64,000 nucleotides of DNA, taken from assembly GCA_902578775.1 (NCBI GenBank), contig CACHEF010000003.1, positions 124,001 through 188,000 of the forward strand, read 5' to 3'. Position numbers and translations under genes: made by a program. This stretch comes from an uncultured Pelagibacteraceae bacterium (lineage in GTDB: Bacteria > Pseudomonadota > Alphaproteobacteria > Pelagibacterales > Pelagibacteraceae). Numbering within the stretch: position 1 is the first letter of the stretch; each line of letters starts with the position of its first letter. A model generated the notes under the pieces. That model saw only the letters and a program-made list of their open reading frames with translations. It was not told where the DNA came from and did not search any database. Below are positions 49,502-59,253 of the stretch, one piece after another.

Positions 49502-50530
49502 TTAACCAAGTTTTTTTTTTAAAAAATAATAAGATAATAGATACAAAATAATACCAGATAAAATTAACATAACCTGTATATTTGTATTATTATAATAACT
49601 ATAACCTACAAAGTTAATTAAGAATAATATCAAATTAATTGATATTCCAATAATAGAACTAAGCAAGAAATTGTTTTTTTTAAAAAAATTTTTTTTATAA
49701 AATTTAAAAATCAAATGATGTAAATGATCGTTATCCGGTAAATAATTATTTTTTTTGGAAATATTCCTTCTTATTATCGAAAACAAATTTTCAAATGCAG
49801 GAAACCAAAGTAAATTTGCTATAAAATACGGAGAAATATTATTATCTATTAATGAAATATTTAATAAAACATAGCCTAAGATAAAACCAACTCCATAAGT
49901 GGCACCGTCTCCTAAAAAGTTTTTTCCAAAAAAATTTAATAAAACAAAAATAAAAATTGAAATTCCTAATATTATAATTTCATCATCCATATAGTTTATA
50001 TTTAATTTTTTAGATAATAAAAAAATAAAAATTGTAATAATTAAAAAATTTAAACTACATAGACAATTAGTTCCATCTATTAAGTTAAAACCATTTATTA
50101 AAACCATAAAAAAGAATGTACATAACAAGACTCTTACTAAATCTTTATTCATCAAATCATTAATAAATGATATTCTAGTATCTATTGTAACATCTTTAAT
50201 TAAAAAAAATAAAACTGTAAAAAATAAAAACTGTAAGATTAATCTTGTTTTGTATGAAGTGATAATTTTTAAATCTGCAGCTAGTCCTAATAAAAAAAAT
50301 AAACTACAAAATATTACAATCATTATGTCTATGTTAAAAAAAATAACTAAAGATATTGGCAAAAAGTAAAATGTGCCAGATAAGGGTATTGAAGCATTGC
50401 TCCTTAGAAGAGATTTATGTTTTTCTCCTTTAATTTCTTTATCAAGACTTATATTTAATTTTTTTAAAATAGAATTTATTATCAGGAGACAAAGGATAAA
50501 AAAAAAAAAGATAAATAGATACAGTTGCAT
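49502..50530 (-). CDS. Undecaprenyl-phosphate sugar-1-phosphate transferase (WecA/MraY family)
   Basis: Integral membrane enzyme that starts a lipid-linked glycan by moving a sugar-1-phosphate to undecaprenyl phosphate. About ten helices cover 342 residues. LINGFNLIDGTNCL near 142-155 and NFLGDGATYGVGFILGY near 202-218 hold the catalytic Asp residues. The cytosolic basic loop RRNISKKNNYLPDNDHLHHLIF near 252 contains the HxH-type motif of the WecA branch. Substrate specificity is unknown. Its start shares one base with the GT2 gene stop. Confidence 0.85.
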   Translation of the reverse strand: MQLYLFIFFFFILCLLIINSILKKLNISLDKEIKGEKHKSLLRSNASIPLSGTFYFLPISLVIFFNIDIMIVIFCSLFFLLGLAADLKIITSYKTRLILQFLFFTVLFFLIKDVTIDTRISFINDLMNKDLVRVLLCTFFFMVLINGFNLIDGTNCLCSLNFLIITIFIFLLSKKLNINYMDDEIIILGISIFIFVLLNFFGKNFLGDGATYGVGFILGYVLLNISLIDNNISPYFIANLLWFPAFENLFSIIRRNISKKNNYLPDNDHLHHLIFKFYKKNFFKKNNFLLSSIIGISINLILFLINFVGYSYYNNTNIQVMLILSGIILYLLSYYFLKKKLG

Positions 50531-51321
50531 TAATTTGACTTATTTTTATAATAATTTTTTTTAATAGAATTAATGGAAAGAATAAACAAGAAGTATATGG
50601 ATTTTAATTTACTATAATTCATATAATTTCTATAAACTTTATATCCATTTATTATACTTATTAATTTATTTGACGATAAAGAATTAGCAACTCTTCTATA
50701 AGAGCTTAATTCTTTATTTATTCCTGACATGAATTTTATTTTCTTGGCAATTTTTAGCCATAGTACAAAATCTTCCTTCGTTTTAATTTTAGGAAAGTAA
50801 TAATTATTTTTTTTCATAAATTTTGTGTTTAAAATTACTGTCGATAAACCAATGTCACAAGAACTTATAAGATCATCAAACTTGATTTTTGATTTAGCTT
50901 TTCTTGAAGAAACTTCTTCATTTTTTTCATTAATTATATTGTAGGATGTATGAGAAAAAACTTGTTTATTTTTTTCCATGAAATTAATTTGAATCTTAAG
51001 TTTATTGTTTTTCCATAAATCATCTGAATCTAGAAATGCTATATATTTTGTGTTACATTTTTTTATACCTATATTTCTAGAGTGTCCTGCTCCCAAGTTT
51101 TTTTTATTAATTTTTATTCTGACAAATTTCATTTTTTTTTGATATTTTTCTTTTAAAAACTTTTTTAGTTTACTTAAATCAGTCCTATCTTCGTTGTCGT
51201 ATATAATATTAATTCTAAAATTTTTATAAGATTGATTAAAAACTGAATTTATTGCTAAAAACAAATATTTGATGTTATCTTTAAAAGGGATTATTACTGT
51301 TACTGACGGTTGACTCAACAT
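50530..51321 (-). CDS. Glycosyltransferase family 2
   Basis: GT-A fold transferase: VTVIIPFKDNIKYLFLAINSVFNQSY at 8-33, GAGHSRNIGIKKCNTKYIAFLDSDDLWKNNKL near 77-108 with the DSDD metal motif, and KTKEDFVLWLKIAKK near 180. Length 263. It acts presumably at the membrane face on the lipid-linked glycan. The sugar is unknown. The upstream 98 bp gap is the longest within this run. Confidence 0.9.
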   Translation of the reverse strand: MLSQPSVTVIIPFKDNIKYLFLAINSVFNQSYKNFRINIIYDNEDRTDLSKLKKFLKEKYQKKMKFVRIKINKKNLGAGHSRNIGIKKCNTKYIAFLDSDDLWKNNKLKIQINFMEKNKQVFSHTSYNIINEKNEEVSSRKAKSKIKFDDLISSCDIGLSTVILNTKFMKKNNYYFPKIKTKEDFVLWLKIAKKIKFMSGINKELSSYRRVANSLSSNKLISIINGYKVYRNYMNYSKLKSIYFLFILSINSIKKNYYKNKSN

Positions 51322-51419
51322 ATTTGAGAAATAACTATTTTCATTAAATTAACTTATTATGATAACTAAATTTTTTAACACAAATTTATATAAAATCTCA
51401 AATTAAATTTTTAAATTAC

Positions 51420-52529
51420 TTAAAAATCAATATAATGTTTTACTCTTTTTGCATGGTCATAAATTTTTGATAGTCTCAAGTTATTTTTACTAATTATAAA
51501 AGACTTATTTCTATTATTTTTTGCAAGTATTATATTTTTTTTCCATTCGTATATATTTTCAAAATTATGAACAAAGAGAGCATTTTTAGAGTTGATAATT
51601 TCTCTTAAAACTGACAAATCAGAAGTAATAATCATTTTTCCAACAGCCAAATAATCAAATAGTTTTAGTGGGGAGGTATATTTTGATATATCGTCTACTT
51701 CACCTGCTGATCTTATAATATTTGTATATGGAAGAGTTAATATATCCATTTTCGATATTATTTTTGGTATTTCTCTATATGGTACGCTGTCTTTAAAGAA
51801 CAAATTATAATTCATATTTACCATTCTAAGCCTTGATATTATTTCCTTATTTCCTCCATAAATATAATAATCGTTATCCTTATCTATTTTAGATAATTTT
51901 ATAATTGTATTAATTCCTTTTGATGCGGAAATTGATCCAAAATATCCAATTTTCATTCTCTTACTTTTACTAAACCTTGGTAAAGATTTAATTTTTATAG
52001 AACTTCCGCTTGCCAAAACTACAATTTTTTTTGGATATACCTTATATTTTTTTATAAATAAATCTTTAACAGCATTTGATATAGCAACTATTCTGAATAA
52101 TTTTTTTTTATTAAGAAGATTGAAATACTTTATAATAAATCTACTAATTCTTCCCTCAATATTTATATCATGATGAATTTCTAAAATTACTTTTTGTTTG
52201 AAAAGTATTAACAAAAAACAAATAAAATAATTTCTAGTAATTGAAATAGAATTTTTTTTTTTTAACACGAAAAATAGACAAGCAAAACAATATAAATAAA
52301 AATTTAAACCTCTTGGAAAACTTTTAAAAAAATTAAATTCTTTAATATTGATTTTATATTTTAAACCATAATATTTTTTAATTGAAATCTTTTTATTACC
52401 TGTCCCAGGTTTTATTAAAGTTACATTTTGTTTGTTTTTTGATAAACTTTCACATGTCTTTACAATTTGTAAAGAACTAGATAACCAAGAGGGTATAGCT
52501 GAAAAAGCTATATAATTTATATCTTTCAT
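51420..52529 (-). CDS. Glycosyltransferase, GT4-like (GT-B fold)
   Basis: A 369-residue GT-B protein. MKIGYFGSISASKGINTIIKLSKI near 195-218 and DVLTLPYTN-like IDILTLPYTN near 268, followed by SPLKLFDYLAVGKMIITSDLSVLREII near 290-316, correspond to the C-terminal donor domain with the E/D-x7-E-like region replaced by SPLKLFDY. The N-terminal half has a hydrophobic patch (FYLYCFACLFFVL). Donor and acceptor unknown. Confidence 0.85.
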   Translation of the reverse strand: MKDINYIAFSAIPSWLSSSLQIVKTCESLSKNKQNVTLIKPGTGNKKISIKKYYGLKYKINIKEFNFFKSFPRGLNFYLYCFACLFFVLKKKNSISITRNYFICFLLILFKQKVILEIHHDINIEGRISRFIIKYFNLLNKKKLFRIVAISNAVKDLFIKKYKVYPKKIVVLASGSSIKIKSLPRFSKSKRMKIGYFGSISASKGINTIIKLSKIDKDNDYYIYGGNKEIISRLRMVNMNYNLFFKDSVPYREIPKIISKMDILTLPYTNIIRSAGEVDDISKYTSPLKLFDYLAVGKMIITSDLSVLREIINSKNALFVHNFENIYEWKKNIILAKNNRNKSFIISKNNLRLSKIYDHAKRVKHYIDF

Positions 52530-52559
52530 AAAATTTTGACTAAAAACAAAAACTTTACT

Positions 52560-54335
52560 TTATTTAATTTTAAAATCAGCAGTTATTATTTGTTCAAAAG
52601 TTCCTTCTTTTTTTATTTCACCTTTATCTAATAAAAAAATTTTATCACATTTTTTTAATGTACTTAAACGATGAGCAATTATTATTATAGTTTTGTTCTT
52701 ACCAAGATTTTCTATTGACTCCATTACTAAACTTTCTGTTGTATTATCAAGTGCACTTGTAGCTTCGTCTAAAATAAGAATTTGAGGATTATGGTAAAGT
52801 GCTCTTGCAATCCCTAATCTTTGTTTTTGCCCTCCTGATAATTTCACACCTCTTTCGCCAATATTGGTTAGATAATTTTGTGGTAATTCATTTTTTATAA
52901 AATTGTGTAGATTTGCAATTTTAGCAGCTTTGATAACGGCATCTTGATTAACATCTATCTCTTTTTTTCCAAAAGCAATATTTGCTGCAACTGTATCGTC
53001 TGACAAATAAACTTGTTGAGGAACATAGCCAATTAGTTGTTGCCAATTTCTAAAATTATTTTTTGTTATAATTTTTCCATCAACTTCAAGTGTTCCACTT
53101 TGAGTCTCTAGTAAACCAAGAATGATATCAATAATTGTAGTTTTACCACTACCAGTCTTACCAACTATTCCAACAATCGTTTGAGCAGATATATTTATAT
53201 TTATATTTTTTAGAGTGGTTTTTGATCTGTCAGGATAATTATAATAAATATCTTTTAATTTTATTTCTTTTTTAAATATTATATTTTCTTTATTATTCTC
53301 CACTTCTTTCGTCTTTAAACTTTTAAGATCGTTATATAAAGAATTAAGCGCAGGACCAACATAATTGAGTTGATTAAATGAAATGTAAATCTGTTGCATA
53401 GACGGTAATAATCTGTAGCCAGCAAAAACGTACAAACTAATAATCGGTATCGCATCATTAAGATTATTATTTTGAATTATTAAATAAATTGTTAACAATA
53501 AAATGCTACTGAATGCTATTGCTTCTAAAAAAAATTTTGGTAATTGACTTAAGATAATTATAGATGCTTGATTTTTTGCATAATTTTTTGCGTATTCAGA
53601 ATATCTGTCTACATAAATTTGTTCTAATCCTCCAATCTTTAGCTCCTTAGGAGAGCTAAAGGCCGAATTTACAGCTAAGAATCTTAATTCGTTATTTTTT
53701 AATCGTTGTTTTCCAATTCTGTGAATATACTTTCTAAAAATAAAATAAATCAATCCATAAGAACCACCAATTAAAAAGGCAACTATTAAAGCTATTTTAA
53801 TATCGACTAAAATCAATAACACTGTAATTGTGATTGTAATTAATCCTGCAGATATAAGATACATTATAGGGGTTACACCATTAGCAATTATCACAGCCAC
53901 CTCTGATAACACTGTTTTTCCAAGTTCAGCACTATTGCGATTTAAAAACCAGCTATAGGGTTGCCTTAGATATTTTTCTATTATACGACTGCTAATACTA
54001 TATTCTCTCATCTTAATAAATCTTACTTGCAAGTAAGTTGTTAAGGCTTTGAAAGTTAGTGATAAGATTAATAAAAATAAAACTAGTCCTCCTAAAAACA
54101 AAATAAATTGAGTTTTATTTTCAACGCCAAAACCAGTTGATATTTGATAAATCTTGTTCAAAATTAAATTAGAGTCAATAATGTCAGGATTTGTAACTAC
54201 AGTCATAAATGGAAGAATTGATGCGATACCTAGAGTATCAATAAATGCCATAACTATAATCATTATTAATAGTAGGAATGTACTTTTTCGCTCTTCAGAG
54301 GAAAATAAATATAAAATTTGTTTGAGTTTATGCAT
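52560..54335 (-). CDS. ABC transporter fused permease/ATPase (PglK/MsbA-like lipid-oligosaccharide flippase)
   Basis: Half-transporter of 591 residues. Six membrane helices lie in residues 15-310. The nucleotide-binding domain from about 345 has Walker A VGKTGSGKTTIIDIILG, the Q-loop near YVPQQVYLSDDT, signature KLSGGQKQRLGIARALY, Walker B ILILDEATSALD, and switch His in IAHRLSTLKKCD. In this setting, beside a WecA-like initiator and without a visible Wzx, the likely job is to flip a completed lipid-linked glycan, as PglK does. That role is inference from context. Confidence 0.85.
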   Translation of the reverse strand: MHKLKQILYLFSSEERKSTFLLLIMIIVMAFIDTLGIASILPFMTVVTNPDIIDSNLILNKIYQISTGFGVENKTQFILFLGGLVLFLLILSLTFKALTTYLQVRFIKMREYSISSRIIEKYLRQPYSWFLNRNSAELGKTVLSEVAVIIANGVTPIMYLISAGLITITITVLLILVDIKIALIVAFLIGGSYGLIYFIFRKYIHRIGKQRLKNNELRFLAVNSAFSSPKELKIGGLEQIYVDRYSEYAKNYAKNQASIIILSQLPKFFLEAIAFSSILLLTIYLIIQNNNLNDAIPIISLYVFAGYRLLPSMQQIYISFNQLNYVGPALNSLYNDLKSLKTKEVENNKENIIFKKEIKLKDIYYNYPDRSKTTLKNININISAQTIVGIVGKTGSGKTTIIDIILGLLETQSGTLEVDGKIITKNNFRNWQQLIGYVPQQVYLSDDTVAANIAFGKKEIDVNQDAVIKAAKIANLHNFIKNELPQNYLTNIGERGVKLSGGQKQRLGIARALYHNPQILILDEATSALDNTTESLVMESIENLGKNKTIIIIAHRLSTLKKCDKIFLLDKGEIKKEGTFEQIITADFKIK

Positions 54336-54369
54336 TTCTTATAAATTAATAAAAAATTTTATTTGACTA

Positions 54370-55773
54370 CTAAGATAAATTATCTCTCCTTTTAATTAAA
54401 ATAGTAGTTTTAGATAAAAATTTAAATTCTATCTTACTTTCTAACGATAATAATTGTTGTAATTTAATAATACGATCTTGAATATCTGTTTTGTCAAAAG
54501 GTATAAATTTTTGCTTATCTTTTGTAGTTCCAAAGTTATCAAATCTTGATTTAAAAAATATTCTTAAAATATCACCAATTAATCTATTTATTTTCATTTT
54601 AAAAATAAAAATTTTTAAAAATGTTAAGTTAATAGGTTTATAGATCTGATTAATCAAAATTTTTTCCCATATTTTAATAATTTTCTCTGATGCAAATTCA
54701 ACATCATCAATATAAATTTTGTTGGAAATTAAAGAGGGTAATGAATTAACTTTTTTCTTTATTATATTTTGTTTGGACTCATTATACAAATTATTTATTT
54801 TAGTTAAAAGATCCTCTTTAGTCTCAACCCTATATCCTAATTGATTGGATAGATTATTCTGATAATAATGATCTTTAAGTTCTGAGGCTACATAAGTAAC
54901 CAAAGGCTTTTGAGAAACGGTACATTCAATAGCTGTTGTGCAAGCATGATGCATTACGGCAAAAGCTTTATTTATCCAAGGACTAATAGAACCTTCTCTA
55001 ATCACATGAACATTTGGAGTACCTTTAAGTAAAATTTTCCAGAAATTAATATCTTCGACTGGATGAGGCCGAATGACAATATCGTAGCCATTATTATGTT
55101 TACTTAAATATTTTATAGCCTCGACAAAAGTGATAGCTTTCAAACAATCACTTGACCATCTCAAAAATTTTTCTTTCAGTTGCCCAGGTACACGATCAAA
55201 GTAGCCACCTATACTCATTGCTTTAATTCTCTCTTTTAGTGTTAAGTAATCGAAAACTGAAGCCATATTTGATGAAATTAAAAGAAATGGTTTTTCAGGA
55301 ATATTTTTTGGTGTACCCCAATAGCTTTCAAAAAATGGTCGCCAAGCATCCACTCTAGGGGAGCCGGTCTTGAATATTTTATCAGAATATTTACTATAAT
55401 CTTTTTTTAAGGTTTCGAAATCTTCATCTCCCCAGGCAAAAACCGCTGATGATTGACTTATTGTTTCTTCTGAATACCGTAATTTTGAGAAAGTGTCATA
55501 ACCAAATCTTTCAATACTCGCCTCCTCGTCAATACTTGTTATTTTAGAACCTTTTTTAATTAAACTTTTGTGTCTTTCAATTTTTGCTTTACTAGGAGTT
55601 AAAGATTTTGTGTGAAAAATTCCAGGAGGTAACCATCCTCTTCTCAGACCTTTTTCTATAACTTCATCATTAGAAACAATTACTTCATGACCTCTTGCAG
55701 CTGCTAAAATTGCCAAAACTAACTTGCTATCTAATTCCCTTGCAGAAATTTCAACGTGTAAATAAACATTCAT
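54370..55773 (-). CDS. Surface carbohydrate biosynthesis protein (TIGR04396-like)
   Basis: A 467-residue cytosolic protein. The start YLHVEISARELDSKLVLAILAAARGHEV and FHTKSLTPSK are characteristic of the surface-carbohydrate family often found in polysaccharide loci. VIRPHPVEDINFW near 234 and VMHHACTTAIECTVSQKPLVTY near 275-296 resemble the GT-B donor domain of CDP-glycerol/KpsS-like transferases, so it is probably a glycosyl- or phosphoglyceryl-transferase. Base composition looks less A+T-rich than the neighbouring island genes, by eye. Specificity unknown. Confidence 0.72.
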   Translation of the reverse strand: MNVYLHVEISARELDSKLVLAILAAARGHEVIVSNDEVIEKGLRRGWLPPGIFHTKSLTPSKAKIERHKSLIKKGSKITSIDEEASIERFGYDTFSKLRYSEETISQSSAVFAWGDEDFETLKKDYSKYSDKIFKTGSPRVDAWRPFFESYWGTPKNIPEKPFLLISSNMASVFDYLTLKERIKAMSIGGYFDRVPGQLKEKFLRWSSDCLKAITFVEAIKYLSKHNNGYDIVIRPHPVEDINFWKILLKGTPNVHVIREGSISPWINKAFAVMHHACTTAIECTVSQKPLVTYVASELKDHYYQNNLSNQLGYRVETKEDLLTKINNLYNESKQNIIKKKVNSLPSLISNKIYIDDVEFASEKIIKIWEKILINQIYKPINLTFLKIFIFKMKINRLIGDILRIFFKSRFDNFGTTKDKQKFIPFDKTDIQDRIIKLQQLLSLESKIEFKFLSKTTILIKRRDNLS

Positions 55774-55780
55774 TTTCTAT

Positions 55781-57139
55781 TTAAATTTTAAAACTTTTAT
55801 TTTTTGAGTTTAAAATTTCATAAATCTTTTTATCGTTATAATAATCAATATCATTTTCATTTATTTTCATTTTTTTATACTTTTTGATTAAAACATAAAT
55901 CATCTTTTTTAAATTATCTTTAGGGGTAAATTTTAATATTTTTTTAATTTTATTAAATGATACTTTATAGTTTCTGGTATCTTCAACCTTTTTAGTAAAT
56001 TCAAAATTAATTGGAATATATTTTTTTATTGTATTAACAATATCTAATATTCTGTAATTTTCTTTATCGCCACCAACATTAAAAATTTGATTTCTCACTT
56101 TTTTGTTGTCAACTTTCAGTACTTTTATTAATATTCTAGAAACATCATTAGTTGAGATGAATGGTCGCCAAGAACTTGCACCAAATAGACTAATTTTAAT
56201 TTTTTTAATAGCCATCAAAATAAATCTATTAGCTACTAAATCAAATCTTTTTCTAGGAGAATCTCCATAAACAGTAGATAACCTTAATATAACAGGGCAA
56301 CATTCTTTTGATTTGAAAGCTAATATAGATTTTTCACATTCTCTTTTACATTTTGCATAAAGTGAAACTGGGTTCAATTTTGATTTCTCATTACATTCGT
56401 ATTTAACGTTTCCATACACACTACAACTTGATGCAAAAATAAATTTATTTATTTTTTTTTTAATACATTCTGACATTACAAAAACGATATTTTCAAAATT
56501 ATTTTTTATAGAAAAATTTTGATTAATATTTACAGCTGGATCCCCAACAATTTCACCTAAGTGAATAACATCAGTACAGTCTGCTATAGCCCGATTAAGT
56601 ATCTTTTTATCATTACAATCCCCGTAAAAAATTTTTAATTTAGGATTGTGTAAAGTTTTTTTATCAAAATAGCATCCGTAATAGTTTATATCTAGAATAT
56701 TTACATAATAATTAAGTTTTAAAAGATCTTTAACTAATACCGAGCCTATATATCCCAACCCTCCTATTACTAATATTTTTTTTACCAATTTTTCCTTTTC
56801 ATACAAATCACTCGTATGAACAAAATCAATTAATCGATTTTTTTCAACTACTGGTAATAACATTTTATTGGACTTAAGAAGAATATTTTTACTTTCTTCT
56901 ATTTTTGATAATGGAATTTTAATAAATTTTTTTTGAGTGATTGTAACAGCTCTTTTATTTACATCGAGTTTATTTTTTAAAATATTTTTTCTAACATCAG
57001 AGTCAGTGATAATTCCAATTAATTTATTTTTTTTATTTATTACGAAAACACCATTAAAACCATTTTTATTAATTTTTACTAATACATCTTTAATCTTATC
57101 ATTTTCAAAAACTGTTACTTTTTTTAACTTTAAGCTCAT
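55781..57139 (-). CDS. CBS-domain pair fused to an NAD-dependent sugar epimerase/dehydratase
   Basis: Residues 1-115 form two CBS repeats (VLVKINKNGFNGVFVINKKNKLIGIITDSDVRK, then NILLKSNKMLLPVVEKNRLIDFVHTSDL). From about 118 an extended SDR follows: ILVIGGLGYIGSVLVKDLL with the NAD-binding GGxGYIG, ASSCSVYG, and catalytic YAKCK (YxxxK). STVYGDSPRKRFD and RPFISTNDVSR are extended-SDR blocks. In nonulosonic acid loci CBS pairs are known fused to nucleotidyltransferases (PtmE-type); fusion to an epimerase is unusual. The sugar acted on is unknown. It lies 7 bp after neuB. Confidence 0.88.
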   Translation of the reverse strand: MSLKLKKVTVFENDKIKDVLVKINKNGFNGVFVINKKNKLIGIITDSDVRKNILKNKLDVNKRAVTITQKKFIKIPLSKIEESKNILLKSNKMLLPVVEKNRLIDFVHTSDLYEKEKLVKKILVIGGLGYIGSVLVKDLLKLNYYVNILDINYYGCYFDKKTLHNPKLKIFYGDCNDKKILNRAIADCTDVIHLGEIVGDPAVNINQNFSIKNNFENIVFVMSECIKKKINKFIFASSCSVYGNVKYECNEKSKLNPVSLYAKCKRECEKSILAFKSKECCPVILRLSTVYGDSPRKRFDLVANRFILMAIKKIKISLFGASSWRPFISTNDVSRILIKVLKVDNKKVRNQIFNVGGDKENYRILDIVNTIKKYIPINFEFTKKVEDTRNYKVSFNKIKKILKFTPKDNLKKMIYVLIKKYKKMKINENDIDYYNDKKIYEILNSKNKSFKI

Positions 57140-57146
57140 GTCAATT

Positions 57147-58130
57147 TTATTTTCTAAAATAACTTATTTTAATTGGTGAATAACTTTTAATATTTTTTTT
57201 CAAAGTTTTTTCTAAAATAATGTTCAATTTATCAACACTTAAAAAACCTTGGGGTCTTAATATCACTAAATCTGAAATTTTTATTTTTTCACCCTTAAAC
57301 TTATCTTGCTTTAAATAAAGCCCTTTTCTTGCAAAAAATTGTAATTTTTTTTCTTTTTTTGATACTTTTCTTTTTTCAGCGCCCAAACTAACTTCGGCTG
57401 CTTTAATATTTTTAATCATGCTTTTCAACTGACTTGGGTTAAGAGAAATTTTGTGATCACCTATTTTCTGATTTCTATTATAAGTAAAGTGCTTTTCAAT
57501 ATAAGTCGCTCCAGCAATAACTGATAATGCTGGCGTTAATGTATCTGTTGTATGGTCAGAATAACCAATTTGATTTTTAAATAATTTTTTTAATAATTTT
57601 ATATTATTCAAATTAGGTCTAATAGTAGGATACTCTGATACGCAATGTAGCAAGATTACTTCACATTTATTTAAAAACTTTAAAGCTTTTCTAATTTCCT
57701 CCAAATTGCTCATGCCTGTGGATAATATTACTTTAAACCTATTTTCGTTGATTTTCTTTAGTAGTACAGAATTATTAATTTCACCTGATGGTATCTTGAC
57801 GATGTTAATTTTAAGTTTTTTTAAATAGTCAATACTTTCCACGTCAAAAATTGAAAAAAAAATATTTATACCAATCTTATGAGCGTATATGATTGCTTTT
57901 TTCCATTTTTCTAAGGAAAATTCTAATGATTTAAATCTCCTAAATAACTTTTTGTAATCTAAATTTTTATGTTTAAAATTTTTATTAATAAAAAACTCTG
58001 TCTTAAAAAGTTGAAATTTTACATAATTAGCCCCTGCATTTTTAGCGATATTAATTAGTTTTTTTAATTTTTCAAAATCACCGTTATGATTTAAACCTGC
58101 TTCAGCAATTATTTTTACCTTATTTTTCAA
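57147..58130 (-). CDS. neuB: N-acylneuraminate/legionaminate-type synthase (NeuB family)
   Basis: Condenses an N-acyl hexosamine with PEP to a nine-carbon 2-keto-3-deoxy acid. IAEAGLNHNGDFEKLKKLINIAKNAGANYVKFQ at 8-40, KIPSGEINN near 115-123, STGMSNLEEI near 135-144, LLHCVSEYPT near 157 and IGYSDHTTDT near 186 are NeuB hallmarks. EKHFTYNR near 213 and DHKISLNP follow. The C-terminal SAF (antifreeze-like) domain begins near 265 (FARKGLYLKQDKFKGEKI). Length 327. Whether the product is Neu, Leg or Pse type cannot be fixed; the NeuC homologue in the same run favours Neu/Leg. It overlaps the DegT gene by 11 bp. Confidence 0.93.
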   Translation of the reverse strand: MKNKVKIIAEAGLNHNGDFEKLKKLINIAKNAGANYVKFQLFKTEFFINKNFKHKNLDYKKLFRRFKSLEFSLEKWKKAIIYAHKIGINIFFSIFDVESIDYLKKLKINIVKIPSGEINNSVLLKKINENRFKVILSTGMSNLEEIRKALKFLNKCEVILLHCVSEYPTIRPNLNNIKLLKKLFKNQIGYSDHTTDTLTPALSVIAGATYIEKHFTYNRNQKIGDHKISLNPSQLKSMIKNIKAAEVSLGAEKRKVSKKEKKLQFFARKGLYLKQDKFKGEKIKISDLVILRPQGFLSVDKLNIILEKTLKKNIKSYSPIKISYFRK

Positions 58131-59247
58131 ACAAACTTTCCATAGTTTTGACTATATAATCTAAATGTTTTTTTTTTAGCTTATAATGATTAGGTAATCC
58201 AAAAATCTTTCCAGCTAATTTTTCTGAGTTTAATAATTTAAGATTTTTATAATCTTGAGTTTTTTTATTTTTCATTTTATGAAAAACTTTTTGACCATAT
58301 AATGGAAATTTATATCTTGCTCGAATTTCTATACCTTTTTTTTTTAGTCTATTTTTAACTTGATCAATTGTTATTTTTTTTGATAAAATTCTAACAGGGC
58401 ACCAAAAATATGTATGATAAATATGCTTAATCGGTTTTTGGATTTCGAACCAATTATTTGAATTTTTTGTTTTTTTTAATTTATTAAGAATATATAAAGA
58501 ATTATTAATCCTTTGCCGATTTATTTTGTTAAGTTTTTTTAATTGTACTCTCCCAATCGCCGCATTCAACTCACTCATTCTATAATTAAAACCCAATTGA
58601 AAATGGGTATCTCGATCTTTCATTCCATGATTACGAAAAACTTTACAAAAATTATAAATTTTTTTGTCGTTAGTGCAAATTATTCCTCCCTCTCCTGTGG
58701 TCATATGTTTTGTTGCATAGAAAGAAAAGCAAGAAATTTTTCCAAAAGCACCAACTTTTCTTCCAAAATATTTTGTACCATGAGCTTGGGCGCAATCTTC
58801 TATAATTTCTAAATTATATTTTTTTGCAATTTTAATAATTTTTTTCATTTCACATGCTGAACCAGCAAAATGAACAGGTAAAATTGCCTTAGTTTTTTTG
58901 TTAATATTTTTTTCTAAGCTTTCTACGCTCATACAATAATTGCTTAAATCAACATCACAAAATCTAGGAATACAACCTTGATGAAGAATGGCAGTTGCGC
59001 TGCTAACAAAAGAAATTGATGGTACAATAACTTCGTCACCTTTTTTTAATCCTAATGAAGCAAGTGCTGCATGAAGTGCTGCTGTTCCACTATTTACCGC
59101 CACAGCATATTTTACACCAATATATTTTGCATATTCTTTTTCAAAATTTTTTACGTTTTCTCCACTTACAAATTTTCCACTCAATATCACTTTTTTAAGT
59201 GCATTGAATTCTTCTTTTCCAGTTATAGGTACAGCAACCTTTATCAT
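58120..59247 (-). CDS. DegT/DnrJ/EryC1/StrS sugar aminotransferase
   Basis: PLP enzyme that aminates a keto-sugar nucleotide. NSGTAALHAALASLG near 52-66 binds PLP phosphate, IIEDCAQAHGTKYFGRKVGAFG near 148-169 holds the ring-stacking Asp, and FSFYATKHMTTGEGGII places the Schiff-base Lys at about 180. RNHGMKDRDTHFQLGFNYRMSELNAAIGRVQLKKL near 209-243 is also conserved. Length 375. In legionaminate-like pathways a homologue (LegC/PglE) makes the 4-amino group; no matching dehydratase or acetyltransferase is recognised in the window apart from the SDR genes. Confidence 0.92.
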   Translation of the reverse strand: MIKVAVPITGKEEFNALKKVILSGKFVSGENVKNFEKEYAKYIGVKYAVAVNSGTAALHAALASLGLKKGDEVIVPSISFVSSATAILHQGCIPRFCDVDLSNYCMSVESLEKNINKKTKAILPVHFAGSACEMKKIIKIAKKYNLEIIEDCAQAHGTKYFGRKVGAFGKISCFSFYATKHMTTGEGGIICTNDKKIYNFCKVFRNHGMKDRDTHFQLGFNYRMSELNAAIGRVQLKKLNKINRQRINNSLYILNKLKKTKNSNNWFEIQKPIKHIYHTYFWCPVRILSKKITIDQVKNRLKKKGIEIRARYKFPLYGQKVFHKMKNKKTQDYKNLKLLNSEKLAGKIFGLPNHYKLKKKHLDYIVKTMESLFEK

Positions 59248-59253
59248 ATTAAA

